A stretch of 64,000 nucleotides of DNA. Source: Aeromonas schubertii (GTDB lineage Bacteria; Pseudomonadota; Gammaproteobacteria; Enterobacterales; Aeromonadaceae). A program made the position numbers and the translations under genes. The notes beneath the pieces were generated by a model. That model was not told the origin of the DNA and did not search any database. It worked only from the letters and a program-made list of their open reading frames with translations. The stretch's first letter is position 1. Each line of letters begins with the position of its first letter. Of this stretch, positions 1 through 8,712 are shown one piece after another. The DNA lies in assembly GCF_000820105.1 (NCBI RefSeq), contig NZ_CDDB01000068.1, positions 62,001-126,000 on the forward strand, given 5' to 3'.

Positions 1-61
1 CCTGGCGGCCGGCAACAGCAACCCAACCCATGGGGATGGGGAGAGGCCGGAGAGGGGAAGA

Positions 62-79
62 GGCCCCCCGCAGGGGGCC
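62..79 (-). terminator. GC hairpin after the binding-protein gene
   Basis: A 7-bp perfect GC stem (62-68 with 73-79, loop 69-72) lies just beyond the TAA at 89. It has no U tract in the minus direction, so termination is uncertain; it could equally be a 3' stabilising stem. Positions 1-61 hold nothing recognisable. Confidence 0.35.
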
Positions 80-88
80 GGGTGTGGT

Positions 89-1774
89 TTAGCTGTTGGG
101 TTTGAGCGACAGGACGTGCAGCAGGCGCTCGGGGGTGTCCGGGTGGACTTGCGGCTTGGCAACCGGGTTGTCGGCACTGAACCAGCCGCTGAAGCGCTTG
201 GTGCTGTACTCATATCAGGTCGGGTTGTTGAACACAGGGATGATGGTCTGGTTGGCGCCGACCTTCTCCTGGATGGCGAACATGATCTCCTTCTGCTTGG
301 CGGCGTCGGCCGTCTGGGTGAAGGCGTCGATCAGCTTGTCCAGCTCCGGATCCTGATAGCGGCTGGCGGCGAAGCGGTTGCCACGCTCACCCATGTTGCG
401 GGAGTGGAAGGCGGTCTCGAAGTACTTGTGCGGGTTGGCACCGGCAAAGTAACCCTGCAGGGCCGCGTCGAAGTCGCCGGTTACCAGGGCTTCGGTCCAG
501 ACGGTCGCCTCCGGGGTAGAGGTCTTGGCATTGATGCCAAGGGCCTGCAGACCCTCCACACCGATCTGTACCGTGTTGACCCAGTCGGTCCAGCCGTTTG
601 GCACCAGCACCTTGAATTCGATCTTCTTGCAGCTCGGGGTGTCGAGGAACTTGTCGCCGTCACAGTCCTTGTAGCCCGCTTCCTTCAGCAGCGCCTTGGC
701 CCCTTCCAGATCGAACTTGTTGAACTTGCCGTACTGCTTCTCCACATCCGGATTGTCCCAGGTCTCGAAGGCCCGGCCCAGGCCCGACGGATATTCGTTA
801 ATGGTCGGGTAACCGTAGCCGGCGATGTCCACCATGGACTGGCGGTCCATGGCCATGGAGAAGGCCCGGCGGAAGTTAACGTCGTTAAAGGCCTCGTGGT
901 TGCCCGGGTGCTTGGTCTTGAAGTTGACGTTGAAGGCCACGGTGCCGGAAGCGGGGAACCAGTACTTGTTGTTCTTGGGATCGTTGCCCACGTAGAGGCG
1001 CTCGATGTCCGGCACGAAGGAGCCGAACCAGTCGACATCGCCCTTCATCACGGCGGCCAGCACCTGGTCGTTGGTGGCCATCTGGGGCATGCGCAGACAA
1101 TCGATGGAGAGGCTGGCGTTATCCCAGTAGTGGGGGTTGCGGCACTGGGTATAGAGCTGGGCCGAGAAGTTCTCCACCTCGGTGAAGGGGCCGGTACCGA
1201 CCGGCTTGTCGTTGGTGAAGGCCACCGGATCTTTCACCGATTTCCACTGGTGCTCCGGCACTATGGGCACCAACACCAGATCGTTGACCACGTTGGTGTT
1301 CACTTCGCTCAGGGTGAACTTCACCTTGTTGGGAGCCAGCTTCTCGACGCCGGTGATCTGGGTCCAGATGGAGCGTTCATCCAGGGCCTTGTTGGCCTTG
1401 ACCAGGTTGAAGGAGAAGAGCACATCGTCGGCATCAAACTTCTCGCCGTCGGACCACTTTACCCCGTCGCGCAGGTCAAAGGTGACCGACTTGAGGTCAT
1501 CGCCGAAGGTGTAGTTGGTCGCCAGACGGAAGACAGGTTTGCCCCCTTGCATGTCATTGAAGATGACCAAGGGTTCGTAGATGAAGTGACGGGTGGTGTG
1601 CAGCAGACCAGCCTGCAGGAAGGGGTTGAAGTTCTTCACCCAGGCCGTTTCCTGCTGGGCCACCAGGGTCAGCACGGTTTTATTGTCGGCCGCCATGGCG
1701 GTGCCGGCAGTACCGGCCACCATCAGGGTACCCAGCATGACCGAGGCAGAGAGTTTGGACAGTTTGGCAAGCAT
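89..1774 (-). pseudogene. Peptide ABC transporter substrate-binding protein, interrupted by in-frame TGA
   Basis: SBP_bac_5 family periplasmic binding protein (Dpp/Opp type), which would bind peptides for an ABC importer. The ATG at 1774 follows AAGGA at good spacing. Residues 1-28 form a signal peptide ending AMA. The frame runs 519 codons to a TGA at 215-217, then continues in the same frame for 41 more codons to a TAA at 89-91. The residues across the stop read FNNPT, stop, YEYSTKRFSGW, which is the usual family C-terminus with Trp expected at the stop (TGG to TGA). The protein would lose about 42 C-terminal residues that normally close lobe I, so function is doubtful. A sequencing error or readthrough is possible. 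Permease genes, if any, lie left of the window. Confidence 0.75.
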
Positions 1775-2117
1775 AGTTATTCCTTTCTTCTTTTATTCCT
1801 TGTTGGGGTGAGCACCGAGCCTCGCATGCTGGTGAGGTCGGCCCTCTGTCGTTGGTGTGGTCTTGCGCCACATTTGCTATCCAACGTCTCTAGCAAAGCA
1901 GAGGTGAGGGCAGAACCCAAGTGGCGAGATCGTCGTTTTCGTAAAAAACACCATCGCTTCGTCAAATTCGTCAAATAATCTTTTTATTCTTTTAAAATCA
2001 TGATGTTAAATTAATTCATTTAGCGTGATAAGCGTCGGTAAAAAGCCGGTTTTTACAAAAATGTGACAAGGGTCCTGCGGTCGGAAGGGGGCTTTCCCGG
2101 GGCTTGTTTTTTCCGTG
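1775..2117. promoter_or_regulatory. Intergenic region with candidate promoter for the binding-protein gene
   Basis: This gap lies between the sensor-kinase terminator and the binding-protein start. It is strongly AT-rich at 1975-2070. On the minus strand, TTGACG (1960-1965) and TACGAA (1938-1943) with a 16-base spacer make a plausible sigma70 promoter. The -35 element is part of a short direct repeat, TTCGTCAAA, at 1958-1975. No further ORF is supported. Confidence 0.4.
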
Positions 2118-2142
2118 AAAAAAAAGAGCCCCCCAAGGGCTC
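2118..2142 (-). terminator. Rho-independent terminator of the sensor kinase gene
   Basis: On the minus strand GAGCCC pairs with GGGCTC (2137-2142 and 2126-2131), followed by eight U residues. The stem overlaps the stop codon of the upstream kinase. Confidence 0.85.
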
Positions 2143-5100
2143 AGGGACGTCGTCCGGCGAGCTGGCGCAACTCCTGACTGCACTGATGCAGCCGCTGGCG
2201 GGAGGCCTCATCGAGGGGGCAGTGATGGAGTACATACTCGGCGGTGGCCACCACCGTCTTCCAGCGTGGCGTCTGGGGCAGGGTATCCAGATGCAGGTAC
2301 TTGTCGAGGGTGCGGGTCTGGGGGCTCGACTTGTCGAGATAGACGCGCCACAGCTTGCTCTTCTCGGCCAGCGCCACCTTGCCCTTGCCGGTGGCGCTCT
2401 GCCATGCCTCCAGTGAGAGCTGCATGGTATCGACCAGGGTGCGGCGCAGGGGGTCGTCATCCTGCTGGCGGATCAGGGTGTCGGCCAGGGTGCGGAACTC
2501 GCCGCCGAGGCGACTGAGCTCACCCAGCAGGTGCGGATCTTCGATGATGGCCTGGCGCGACAGGGTGCGCAGGGCATTCTCCAGAGCCAGCACCCGCTCC
2601 GGGGTGGCCGTCTCCTGGGGCAGCAGGCAGAGGGCAAACGCCTCCTGCCCCTGGAACCGGGTCGCCACAAGATGTGCTGTCACTGGCGTCGCTTGCCCGG
2701 CCAGGGAGAGAGTGAGGGTCTGCTCCCCCTCCTCAAGCTCGGGAACAGGGGTGACCAGCAGCTCCCCCAGAGGCAGGGGGTCGGGCAGTGTATCAGGCAG
2801 GCCGAGCAGCTCGCTGGCAGCCCGGGAGGCGAAGAGCACTATGCCGTCCGGGTTGACGAACAAGAGCGGGTCGCGTCCCTGGGTGAGCAGGCTTAGCAGT
2901 TGACGCTGGTCCTCCTGCAGGGCCTGCTGCAGGGAGAGCCGGCGCTCGACTTCGCGTTTGAGCAGATCGTTCTCCACCAGGGTGTCGCGTCCACGCTTGG
3001 CGTCGAGCAGGGCGTTGACCCGGGCCAGCAGCTCCTCCCGGGCGAAGGGCTTGACCAGATAGTCATTGGCCCCGGCGCTGAACCCCTCTTCGATATCCTT
3101 GGGGGCGCCGAGGGCGGTGAGCAGCAGCACCGGCAGGCGATCCCGGGGGATCTGCTCACGCAGGCGGCGGCAGACATCAAAACCCGACAGGGTCGGCATC
3201 ATGACATCGAGCAGCAGCAGATCCACCGGCTCCTCCTCGAGGCGGCGCAGGGCGTCGTGGCCATCTCCGCTGGTCAGGATGCGATAACCGCAGGGGGCGA
3301 GCAAATGCTGCAATATGTGCAAGTTGATGGGCTCATCATCGACCACAAGCAGGCAAGGGGCATCCTCGGGGAGGGGGGCCGCTTCGTAGTCGGGGAGCGG
3401 CGCCGGTTGGTGGCGCAGCAGCTGATGCTCCATGGGGCGGGCATCCGGCGTCGCCGGGCTGGCGCCGGCGCGGGCCAGGGGAAGGGTGAAGGAGAAGGTC
3501 GAGCCCACGTCCCGCTCGCTGGTGACCTCCAGGCTTCCCCCCATCAATTGCACCAGCTGGCGGGTGATGGTCAATCCCAGACCCGATCCTTGTTTCACAC
3601 CCTCCAACTGCACCAGGGGTTCGAAGATGTGCTCCAGATGCTCCTGTCCTATGCCTATCCCAGTGTCTGTGATGCGAAAACGCAGCCGATCCCCCTCGAT
3701 GGCGGCGCTTAGCACCACCTTGCCCTCCGGGGTGTACTTGATGGCATTGCCCACCAGATTCCAGAGTACCTGCTCCAGGCGCTGCTCGTCCGCCATGACG
3801 GCGGGGAGATCCGCTGGCGTCAGGTCCACCAGACGCAGGGGTTTGGCCTGCACCAGATGGTGGCAGAGGTCGAGCACCAACCGGATCACCCCCTTGGAGG
3901 AGACCGGGGTGGTATGGATATCGAGCTGGCCATGGCGCATGCGGTGGTAGTCGAGCAGATCGTCAACCAGGCGGGCCAGGCTGTCGGCGCTCTTGATGAT
4001 GAGGTTGAGCTGATCCTGCTGGCGTTCGCTCAGGGCGTCCTGTCGGGTGAGCATGGCTTCTGCCATGCCTCTGATGCCATGAATCGGGGTGCGCAGCTCG
4101 TGGGAGGTGTTGGCCAGCAGCTCGTCTTTGAGCCGGTCGGCCTGCTGCAGGCTTAAGTTCTGGTGATGCGTCAGCTCGACCTGCTCCTGCAGCGCCTCCG
4201 TCTGGCGGGCAATCAGGGCCAGCTTCTCCCGAAGGGAGGATTGCATATGGGCGAAGGCTCGGGAGAGGGTGGCTATCTCGTCATCGCCTCTGGGTGGGGA
4301 GATGGGATGATCCAGATCCCCGTTGGCTACCCGTTCTGCCGCCTGGGCCAACTCCCGCAAGGGTGCCGTGATGGTGCCCGAGAGCCAGCGGGAGAGGAAG
4401 ATGGCGAGTATGATGGAGCCCAGAGCCAGGGTAATGGTGAAGGTTTCGAGCTGGCGGATCCGGGCATAGGCCTCCCGGGTCGAGATCTCGGCGATCAACG
4501 CCCATTCGGAGCCAAACACCCTGACCGGGGTGTAGGCGGCCAGCACCTCGTCTCCCAGGTAGGAGGTAAAGAGTCCAACCCCCTGCTCTCCCGCCAGGGT
4601 TCGCTCTACCAGCGGCGTGTTCATGGGGCGCGCAGCCGGGGAGAAACTCTGGGCCACGCTGTAACGGGGATCGAGCCAGGCATCGGCACGCATGCGCCGA
4701 TCCGGCCCCACCAGTATGGTCTCACCGGTCTCCCCGAGCCCCTCACGCTCTCCCATGATCTCGCTGATCTTGTCGGTGCGCAGCTCGAAGATGACCACGC
4801 CACGCACATAGTCGTATTGCATCACGGGCGCGGCCAGGTAGGCGACGACCTCGCCGCTCAGGGGATTGAGACCGAAGTCGCTGAATTCAAAGATCTGTTG
4901 GGGAGAGAGCCCCCCGTCCAGGCTGCGTTTGACCCGGCGAAAGGTACTGGCCAGGGCGCTGGTTTGATAGGGGCCCGAGAGCAGGTTGGTGGCAAAATTG
5001 GGGCGCTTGGTCACCGAATAGACCACGTCACCGCTGAGATCGACCAGATAGATGTCCGAGTAGTGGCTGCTGCGTACTATGTCCGCATAACCCCGGTGGA

Positions 5101-5590
5101 AGCGCTGATGGACCCGGCCGTACATCTCGTCGGCGAGGATAAGGGCGCTGATCTCCGGCAAGGCGGGGAGTTCGGGATCGGGTTTTTGCAACTTGTCCCA
5201 ACTGCCGGCCTGATAGCGCTGGGCTGCCCGTTGGCGTGCCGCTTCCGGGGTGGTGCCGAGTTTTTCAAAGGCGCCGGTAAAGCCGTAGAAGCGTCCTATG
5301 CTGTTGCCGGCAAAGTCCTGGCGGGCGAAGGTGACGATCTGCTCCTTGAGATTGCCAAAATAGTCCTCGAGTTGGGATTTCTTGATGTTGCGAGCCGAGA
5401 CCAGATGGTTGGAGGTCTGCTCGGTGAGATCCTTGCCGTGAGAGTGCAGAAAAAGCATGGAAACGGCCAGGAATGGCACCATCCCCAGCAGGAAGAAGAC
5501 CAACATCAGTCGAGGCCGAAGGCCGGTTGCGCGCGAAATCCCTGTCATGCCAACGATTGCATTGAGTCGATTTTGAATATCTAGCCACAT
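2141..5590 (-). CDS. Hybrid sensor histidine kinase with internal receiver domain
   Basis: Membrane-bound hybrid two-component kinase of about 1149 aa. The ATG at 5590 is chosen; a TTG three codons upstream is the alternative, and neither has a clear Shine-Dalgarno. Numbering from the TTG: TM1 about 29-51, a long periplasmic dCache-like sensor 52-385, TM2 386-404, HAMP 405-457. The HisKA H-box contains SHELRTPIHG with phosphorylated His500, the N box has NLVGNAIKYT, and the G boxes have DTGIGI and GSGLGLTI. A receiver at 748-866 carries DD754-755, phospho-Asp798 and Lys850. About 280 residues follow, starting with a PAS-like segment and ending in a basic helical tail I cannot assign. There is no HPt domain and no adjacent response regulator, so its partner is unknown. 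A role with the neighbouring peptide-binding gene is only a guess from proximity. Confidence 0.88.
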   Translation of the reverse strand: MWLDIQNRLNAIVGMTGISRATGLRPRLMLVFFLLGMVPFLAVSMLFLHSHGKDLTEQTSNHLVSARNIKKSQLEDYFGNLKEQIVTFARQDFAGNSIGRFYGFTGAFEKLGTTPEAARQRAAQRYQAGSWDKLQKPDPELPALPEISALILADEMYGRVHQRFHRGYADIVRSSHYSDIYLVDLSGDVVYSVTKRPNFATNLLSGPYQTSALASTFRRVKRSLDGGLSPQQIFEFSDFGLNPLSGEVVAYLAAPVMQYDYVRGVVIFELRTDKISEIMGEREGLGETGETILVGPDRRMRADAWLDPRYSVAQSFSPAARPMNTPLVERTLAGEQGVGLFTSYLGDEVLAAYTPVRVFGSEWALIAEISTREAYARIRQLETFTITLALGSIILAIFLSRWLSGTITAPLRELAQAAERVANGDLDHPISPPRGDDEIATLSRAFAHMQSSLREKLALIARQTEALQEQVELTHHQNLSLQQADRLKDELLANTSHELRTPIHGIRGMAEAMLTRQDALSERQQDQLNLIIKSADSLARLVDDLLDYHRMRHGQLDIHTTPVSSKGVIRLVLDLCHHLVQAKPLRLVDLTPADLPAVMADEQRLEQVLWNLVGNAIKYTPEGKVVLSAAIEGDRLRFRITDTGIGIGQEHLEHIFEPLVQLEGVKQGSGLGLTITRQLVQLMGGSLEVTSERDVGSTFSFTLPLARAGASPATPDARPMEHQLLRHQPAPLPDYEAAPLPEDAPCLLVVDDEPINLHILQHLLAPCGYRILTSGDGHDALRRLEEEPVDLLLLDVMMPTLSGFDVCRRLREQIPRDRLPVLLLTALGAPKDIEEGFSAGANDYLVKPFAREELLARVNALLDAKRGRDTLVENDLLKREVERRLSLQQALQEDQRQLLSLLTQGRDPLLFVNPDGIVLFASRAASELLGLPDTLPDPLPLGELLVTPVPELEEGEQTLTLSLAGQATPVTAHLVATRFQGQEAFALCLLPQETATPERVLALENALRTLSRQAIIEDPHLLGELSRLGGEFRTLADTLIRQQDDDPLRRTLVDTMQLSLEAWQSATGKGKVALAEKSKLWRVYLDKSSPQTRTLDKYLHLDTLPQTPRWKTVVATAEYVLHHCPLDEASRQRLHQCSQELRQLAGRRP

Positions 5591-5729
5591 CTTGACCAAA
5601 AATGTCTGTTTTTCAATGTACTTAAGCCCAAATCGCCCGCCGGCTCACAAACAGGAGTGCTCTTTTTGGACGCTTTGCGTGAAGTGTGAGCAAACGAGTC
5701 GAAAGGGAAGGATTCGAGCTAAAAAACAC

Positions 5730-5757
5730 TTGTCTCATCCCGTCGCACCCGTATAAT
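5730..5757 (+). promoter_or_regulatory. tRNA operon promoter
   Basis: TTGTCT (5730-5735) and a perfect TATAAT (5752-5757) are separated by 16 bases, 33 bases before tRNA-Gly. A GC-rich discriminator follows the -10, as expected for a stringently controlled stable-RNA promoter. Confidence 0.75.
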
Positions 5758-5789
5758 GCGCCTCGTTGTCAGGCAGCTGTCTGCACAAG

Positions 5790-5865
<76 letters not shown>

Positions 5866-5883
5866 AACTCTCTTCGAGAGCAT

Positions 5884-5957
5884 GGCGCGTTAACAAAGCG
5901 GTTATGTAGCGGATTGCAAATCCGTTTAGTCCGGTTCGACTCCGGAACGCGCCTCCA
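5884..5957 (+). tRNA. tRNA-Cys(GCA)
   Basis: 74-nt tRNA with encoded CCA. The acceptor stem GGCGCGT pairs with ACGCGCC. The anticodon GCA is at 5916-5918 in a TTGCAAA loop. It is co-transcribed with tRNA-Gly 18 bases upstream. Confidence 0.97.
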
Positions 5958-5966
5958 TTTTTCAAC

Positions 5967-6000
5967 AAAAAGCCCGCTCATCGAGCGGGCTTTTTGTTTT
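5967..6000 (+). terminator. Terminator of the tRNA transcript
   Basis: AGCCCGCTC (5971-5979) pairs with GAGCGGGCT (5983-5991), flanked by A-rich and T-rich tracts. It can therefore also end the convergent small gene at 6008. Confidence 0.9.
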
Positions 6001-6007
6001 ATTCCTG

Positions 6008-6289
6008 CTATTGCAGTGTCATATCACATGCCTTCTCCCGCCACTGTTTCAACAGATGGTGGCTCACCTCGTCGAATGTCCGGCGATCCTTGACCCGGGT
6101 TGCCGTTGCCATCAACTCCTCGATGTCGGCCATCCGGCTTTTGAGCACCCCACATTGCCACATGGTGCCATTGATGGGGACTCTGTCACTCAGTTGAACC
6201 AGGTCGTCGTGATTGGTTTGCCAGTCTTGAGCTTCGGGCCACAGCAGCAGACCGGCGATCAGGATCAGTACAAGCTCGCTCAGATGCAT
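6008..6289 (-). CDS. Small membrane-anchored hypothetical protein (93 aa)
   Basis: I do not recognise this family. The ATG at 6289 is preferred because GGGAGGAG lies just upstream; the frame stays open to 6352 without a better start. Residues 3-18 are a hydrophobic segment (LVLILIAGLLLW) that could be a signal anchor, followed by a soluble, mixed-charge, mostly helical region of about 70 residues with Cys and Trp residues. It converges on the tRNA terminator. Function unknown. Confidence 0.55.
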   Translation of the reverse strand: MHLSELVLILIAGLLLWPEAQDWQTNHDDLVQLSDRVPINGTMWQCGVLKSRMADIEELMATATRVKDRRTFDEVSHHLLKQWREKACDMTLQ

Positions 6290-6502
6290 GACTCCTCCCT
6301 GTGTCAGAAAGCAGGACACCTTAACTGTGGCCAGCATGTGGTGAGAGGGCAATGTGTGTTTTTTATGTAATTAAATTGTGTTTTTGGCTTTCCTTTTTTG
6401 ATTTGCAACTCAGTAAATAGGGTTTTTTACGATTTTATGTAGTAAAAGAACATTGATGGCGCTATGCTAACTCAAGTGGTCCAACCAGTGAGGTGTAGAG
6501 TC

Positions 6503-6703
6503 ATGTTCCAGCCTTTTACTCTGACCCGGATCGTACTGCGTCGCTGCTTCGTACTGCTTATCGGGTTGTTGGCATTTCCTGTCATGCTGTTTCGTCGTGA
6601 CAGGGCTCGTTTTTATAGTTATCTCCATCGTGTTTGGTGCAAAACCAGCAGCAAACCGGTCTGGCTTAAACAGAGCGAGCGTGCCGAGCGCATCTTCTAC
6701 TGA
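6503..6703 (+). CDS. ybfA: YbfA family small protein (DUF2517)
   Basis: 66 aa. The stretches FMLF/VMLF, then [12 protein letters not shown], then KPVWLKQSE match E. coli YbfA (68 aa) nearly position for position. The ATG at 6503 aligns with the E. coli start; an upstream in-frame ATG at 6464 would add 13 residues and lacks support. There is one N-terminal hydrophobic segment (residues 13-30), then a basic, aromatic cytoplasmic tail. Its role is poorly defined (the E. coli gene has been linked to envelope stress regulons). It stands alone and ends at a bidirectional terminator. Confidence 0.8.
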   Translation: MFQPFTLTRIVLRRCFVLLIGLLAFPVMLFRRDRARFYSYLHRVWCKTSSKPVWLKQSERAERIFY

Positions 6704-6712
6704 TGTGCCGCC

Positions 6713-6750
6713 CATACAAACAATCCCGCCATGGCGGGATTGTTTGTATG
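6713..6750. terminator. 38-bp perfect palindrome, bidirectional terminator
   Basis: The two 19-base halves are exact reverse complements, with a GC core (CCCGCCA/TGGCGGG) and AT-rich arms giving U-rich tails in both directions. It follows ybfA and faces the minus-strand small gene at 6815. Confidence 0.8.
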
Positions 6751-6760
6751 TACAGCGCAG

Positions 6761-6791
6761 GAAAACGTGAGGCCCGGCAGATGCGGGCCTC
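6761..6791 (-). terminator. Terminator of the 49-aa basic protein gene
   Basis: On the minus strand GAGGCCCG (6784-6791) pairs with CGGGCCTC (6769-6776), followed by ACGTTTTCC, 24 bases past the stop at 6815. Confidence 0.65.
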
Positions 6792-6814
6792 GTTTCGAAT
6801 AAAGCTGACAGTCG

Positions 6815-6964
6815 TTACGCTGCCAGCGGGGCGGGGAGCAGGAAGTCCGAGCGTTGTCTGCGGTGACGCTGGCGTTTCTCGGCACTGAGCTTCAACCGGC
6901 GTCGTTGATTCCAACCACTCTTGATTTTGCTGCTCACCAGGCTTGCTCGTCTGCGTCTTGGCAT
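6815..6964 (-). CDS. Very basic 49-aa protein
   Basis: A short ORF with a near-perfect Shine-Dalgarno (AGGAGG, 5 bases before the ATG at 6964). The product starts MPRRRRASLVSSKIKSGWNQ and has about 18 Arg/Lys and one Asp. The composition suggests binding to RNA, the ribosome or DNA, or possibly a processed basic peptide. It has its own hairpin terminator, and the ORF fills the space between that and the mltF end. I recognise no family, and the rest of the sequence gives no hint of function. The strong RBS and terminator are the reasons to call it. Confidence 0.6.
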   Translation of the reverse strand: MPRRRRASLVSSKIKSGWNQRRRLKLSAEKRQRHRRQRSDFLLPAPLAA

Positions 6965-7076
6965 CCTGACCTCCTAGTGGTGCAGGGCCTGAATTCTGGT
7001 GGAACTGTTTGATTTAAAAAGTGAACCCTTCAGGCCATGGGTCGATACTAACAGAAGAAGGCGAGGAGTAAACAGC

Positions 7077-8531
7077 TTAGCCCGAGAGGGCCGTCAGCAG
7101 CGTATTGGCAGCGGAAGTCGATTTGACGGGTTCGGCCGCCAGTGCCTCATCCTGATCCAGCAGGCTCTCCCGCTGCCTGAGCTTCTGCTGCTCGTTGTCG
7201 AGCCAGAGCAGGCTCTGGTAGTACTGGCGCACGTTGTTGACGTAGTTGCGTGCCTCACCGCCGCGGGCGTAGCCATAGCGCACCTTGCGGTGCCAGCGGG
7301 ACTCTTGCAACAAGGGCAGCACATCCTTGACGTCGCTCCAGCTGTCGGGGTTTTTACCCCGCATCTTGGCCAGCCGACGAGCGTCCATCATGTGGCCGTA
7401 GCCTATGTTGTAGGCGGTCAGTGCAAACCAGAACTTCTCATCCTCGGGGACCGAGTCCGGTACCTGTTCGATAAGCTGGTGCAGGTAGCGGGCACCTCCG
7501 GCGATGCTCTCTTCGGGATGGGTTCGATCCTTGACTCCCAGAGACCTGGCGGTATTTTCGGTCAGCATCATCATACCGCGCACCCCGGTGTAGGAGCGGG
7601 CATCCGGGTTCCAGTGAGACTCCTGATAGCTGAGGGCCGCGAGCAGACGCCAGTCGAGCTTGCCGGCATGAGCCTTGAAGAGCGACTGATACTTGGGCAG
7701 CAGTGTCTTGGCACGCTTCAAGAAGGTGCGAGTGTCGACGAAGTCGAAGTTCTGCACGTGGCCGAAGTACTTCTCGTCGAGCTGGGCTATGGTGCCGTCG
7801 AGAAAGCGCTGGCCAAAGAAGTCGATGACGCTGGCGTAGAGAGTGTCATCGGGCAGCTTGGCCATGGCCCACCCCACCTGATAATCGTTCTCCAGGGTCA
7901 GCCCCTCGGCGAGATCGGGATAATAGCGCTGGATCCGCGCCAGTATAGTGTCGTGGACTATGGTGTAGTCGATCTTGCCCTCGGCGACCTGGCGCAGCAG
8001 CTCCTCGTGGTCGGCAGTTCGGCTCACTTCCCAGGTGAGATTGGGGTAGCGCGCCTTGAGCTGGCGCAGCTGCTCTTCGCTGGCCGAGCCGGCGGCAATC
8101 ACCAGCCTGCCCTTGAGATCGGCAAAACTCTTGGGTTTGGCCGTGCCCTGGCGATAGACCAGCTTGGGTGACACCTGATAGTACCCCGGACCGAAGCGCA
8201 TCCCCTTGCGACGCTCGGGGGTGATGGCGATGGCCCCGGCGGCCAGATCCAGGTCCCCGTGACGGAGCCCCTGCTCGATGGCACTGGCAGAGTCCATGGG
8301 ACGCATGTCGAGCCTGACGCCCAGCCAGTCGGCATAGGCTTTGGCCAGCTCGTAGTCATACCCCTGAGCGATATTGTCACGTTGATAGTAGGAGGTGGGC
8401 CCGTAGACGGTGCCGACTCTCAGCTCCCCTCGGGCGCGGATCTGCTCCAGCTGGCTGGTGGGTTGGCTGAGGTTGCAGCCAGTCAGCAGCAGGGCAATCG
8501 ACAGAATGAACCATTTGGCTAGTAGTCTCAA
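7077..8531 (-). CDS. mltF: Membrane-bound lytic murein transglycosylase F
   Basis: Outer-membrane lipoprotein that cleaves the MurNAc-GlcNAc bond of peptidoglycan with 1,6-anhydro product formation. 484 aa. The lipobox LTGC has lipidated Cys19. Residues 30-265 are a SBP_bac_3-like regulatory domain (opens ELRVGTVYGPTSY). Residues 275-450 are a soluble lytic transglycosylase (SLT) domain with catalytic Glu304 in SYQESHWNP and the downstream TGVRGMMMLT and AYNIGYGH motifs. It is divergent from purL exactly as in E. coli, which supports orthology. The 112 bp downstream hold nothing beyond the 49-aa gene's leader. Confidence 0.95.
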   Translation of the reverse strand: MRLLAKWFILSIALLLTGCNLSQPTSQLEQIRARGELRVGTVYGPTSYYQRDNIAQGYDYELAKAYADWLGVRLDMRPMDSASAIEQGLRHGDLDLAAGAIAITPERRKGMRFGPGYYQVSPKLVYRQGTAKPKSFADLKGRLVIAAGSASEEQLRQLKARYPNLTWEVSRTADHEELLRQVAEGKIDYTIVHDTILARIQRYYPDLAEGLTLENDYQVGWAMAKLPDDTLYASVIDFFGQRFLDGTIAQLDEKYFGHVQNFDFVDTRTFLKRAKTLLPKYQSLFKAHAGKLDWRLLAALSYQESHWNPDARSYTGVRGMMMLTENTARSLGVKDRTHPEESIAGGARYLHQLIEQVPDSVPEDEKFWFALTAYNIGYGHMMDARRLAKMRGKNPDSWSDVKDVLPLLQESRWHRKVRYGYARGGEARNYVNNVRQYYQSLLWLDNEQQKLRQRESLLDQDEALAAEPVKSTSAANTLLTALSG

Positions 8532-8625
8532 ACAGACCTCTCTGGTTGTCTAAAAAATCAGCACTAGTCAAAAAAGAAGCACCTTTATACCAGAGAGTGT
8601 GCGCCCTGTCACATCGACGGAGGGG

Positions 8626-8664
8626 TGAAAAACGTTTGTCCGTGGTCGGGCCCCTCCCTATAAT
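8626..8664 (+). promoter_or_regulatory. purL promoter with candidate PurR operator
   Basis: TTGTCC (8636-8641), a 17-base spacer and TATAAT (8659-8664) form a strong sigma70 promoter about 50 bases before purL. The 16-mer at 8626-8641 has the PurR core AAACGTTTG centred on CG at 8633-8634, but its outer positions do not match the consensus. The promoter is convincing; the operator is only a candidate. Confidence 0.6.
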
Positions 8665-8712
8665 ACGCGCGTCTTCAACCCCCCACTCTTGATACAAGGT
8701 GAGAAAGGCCAT

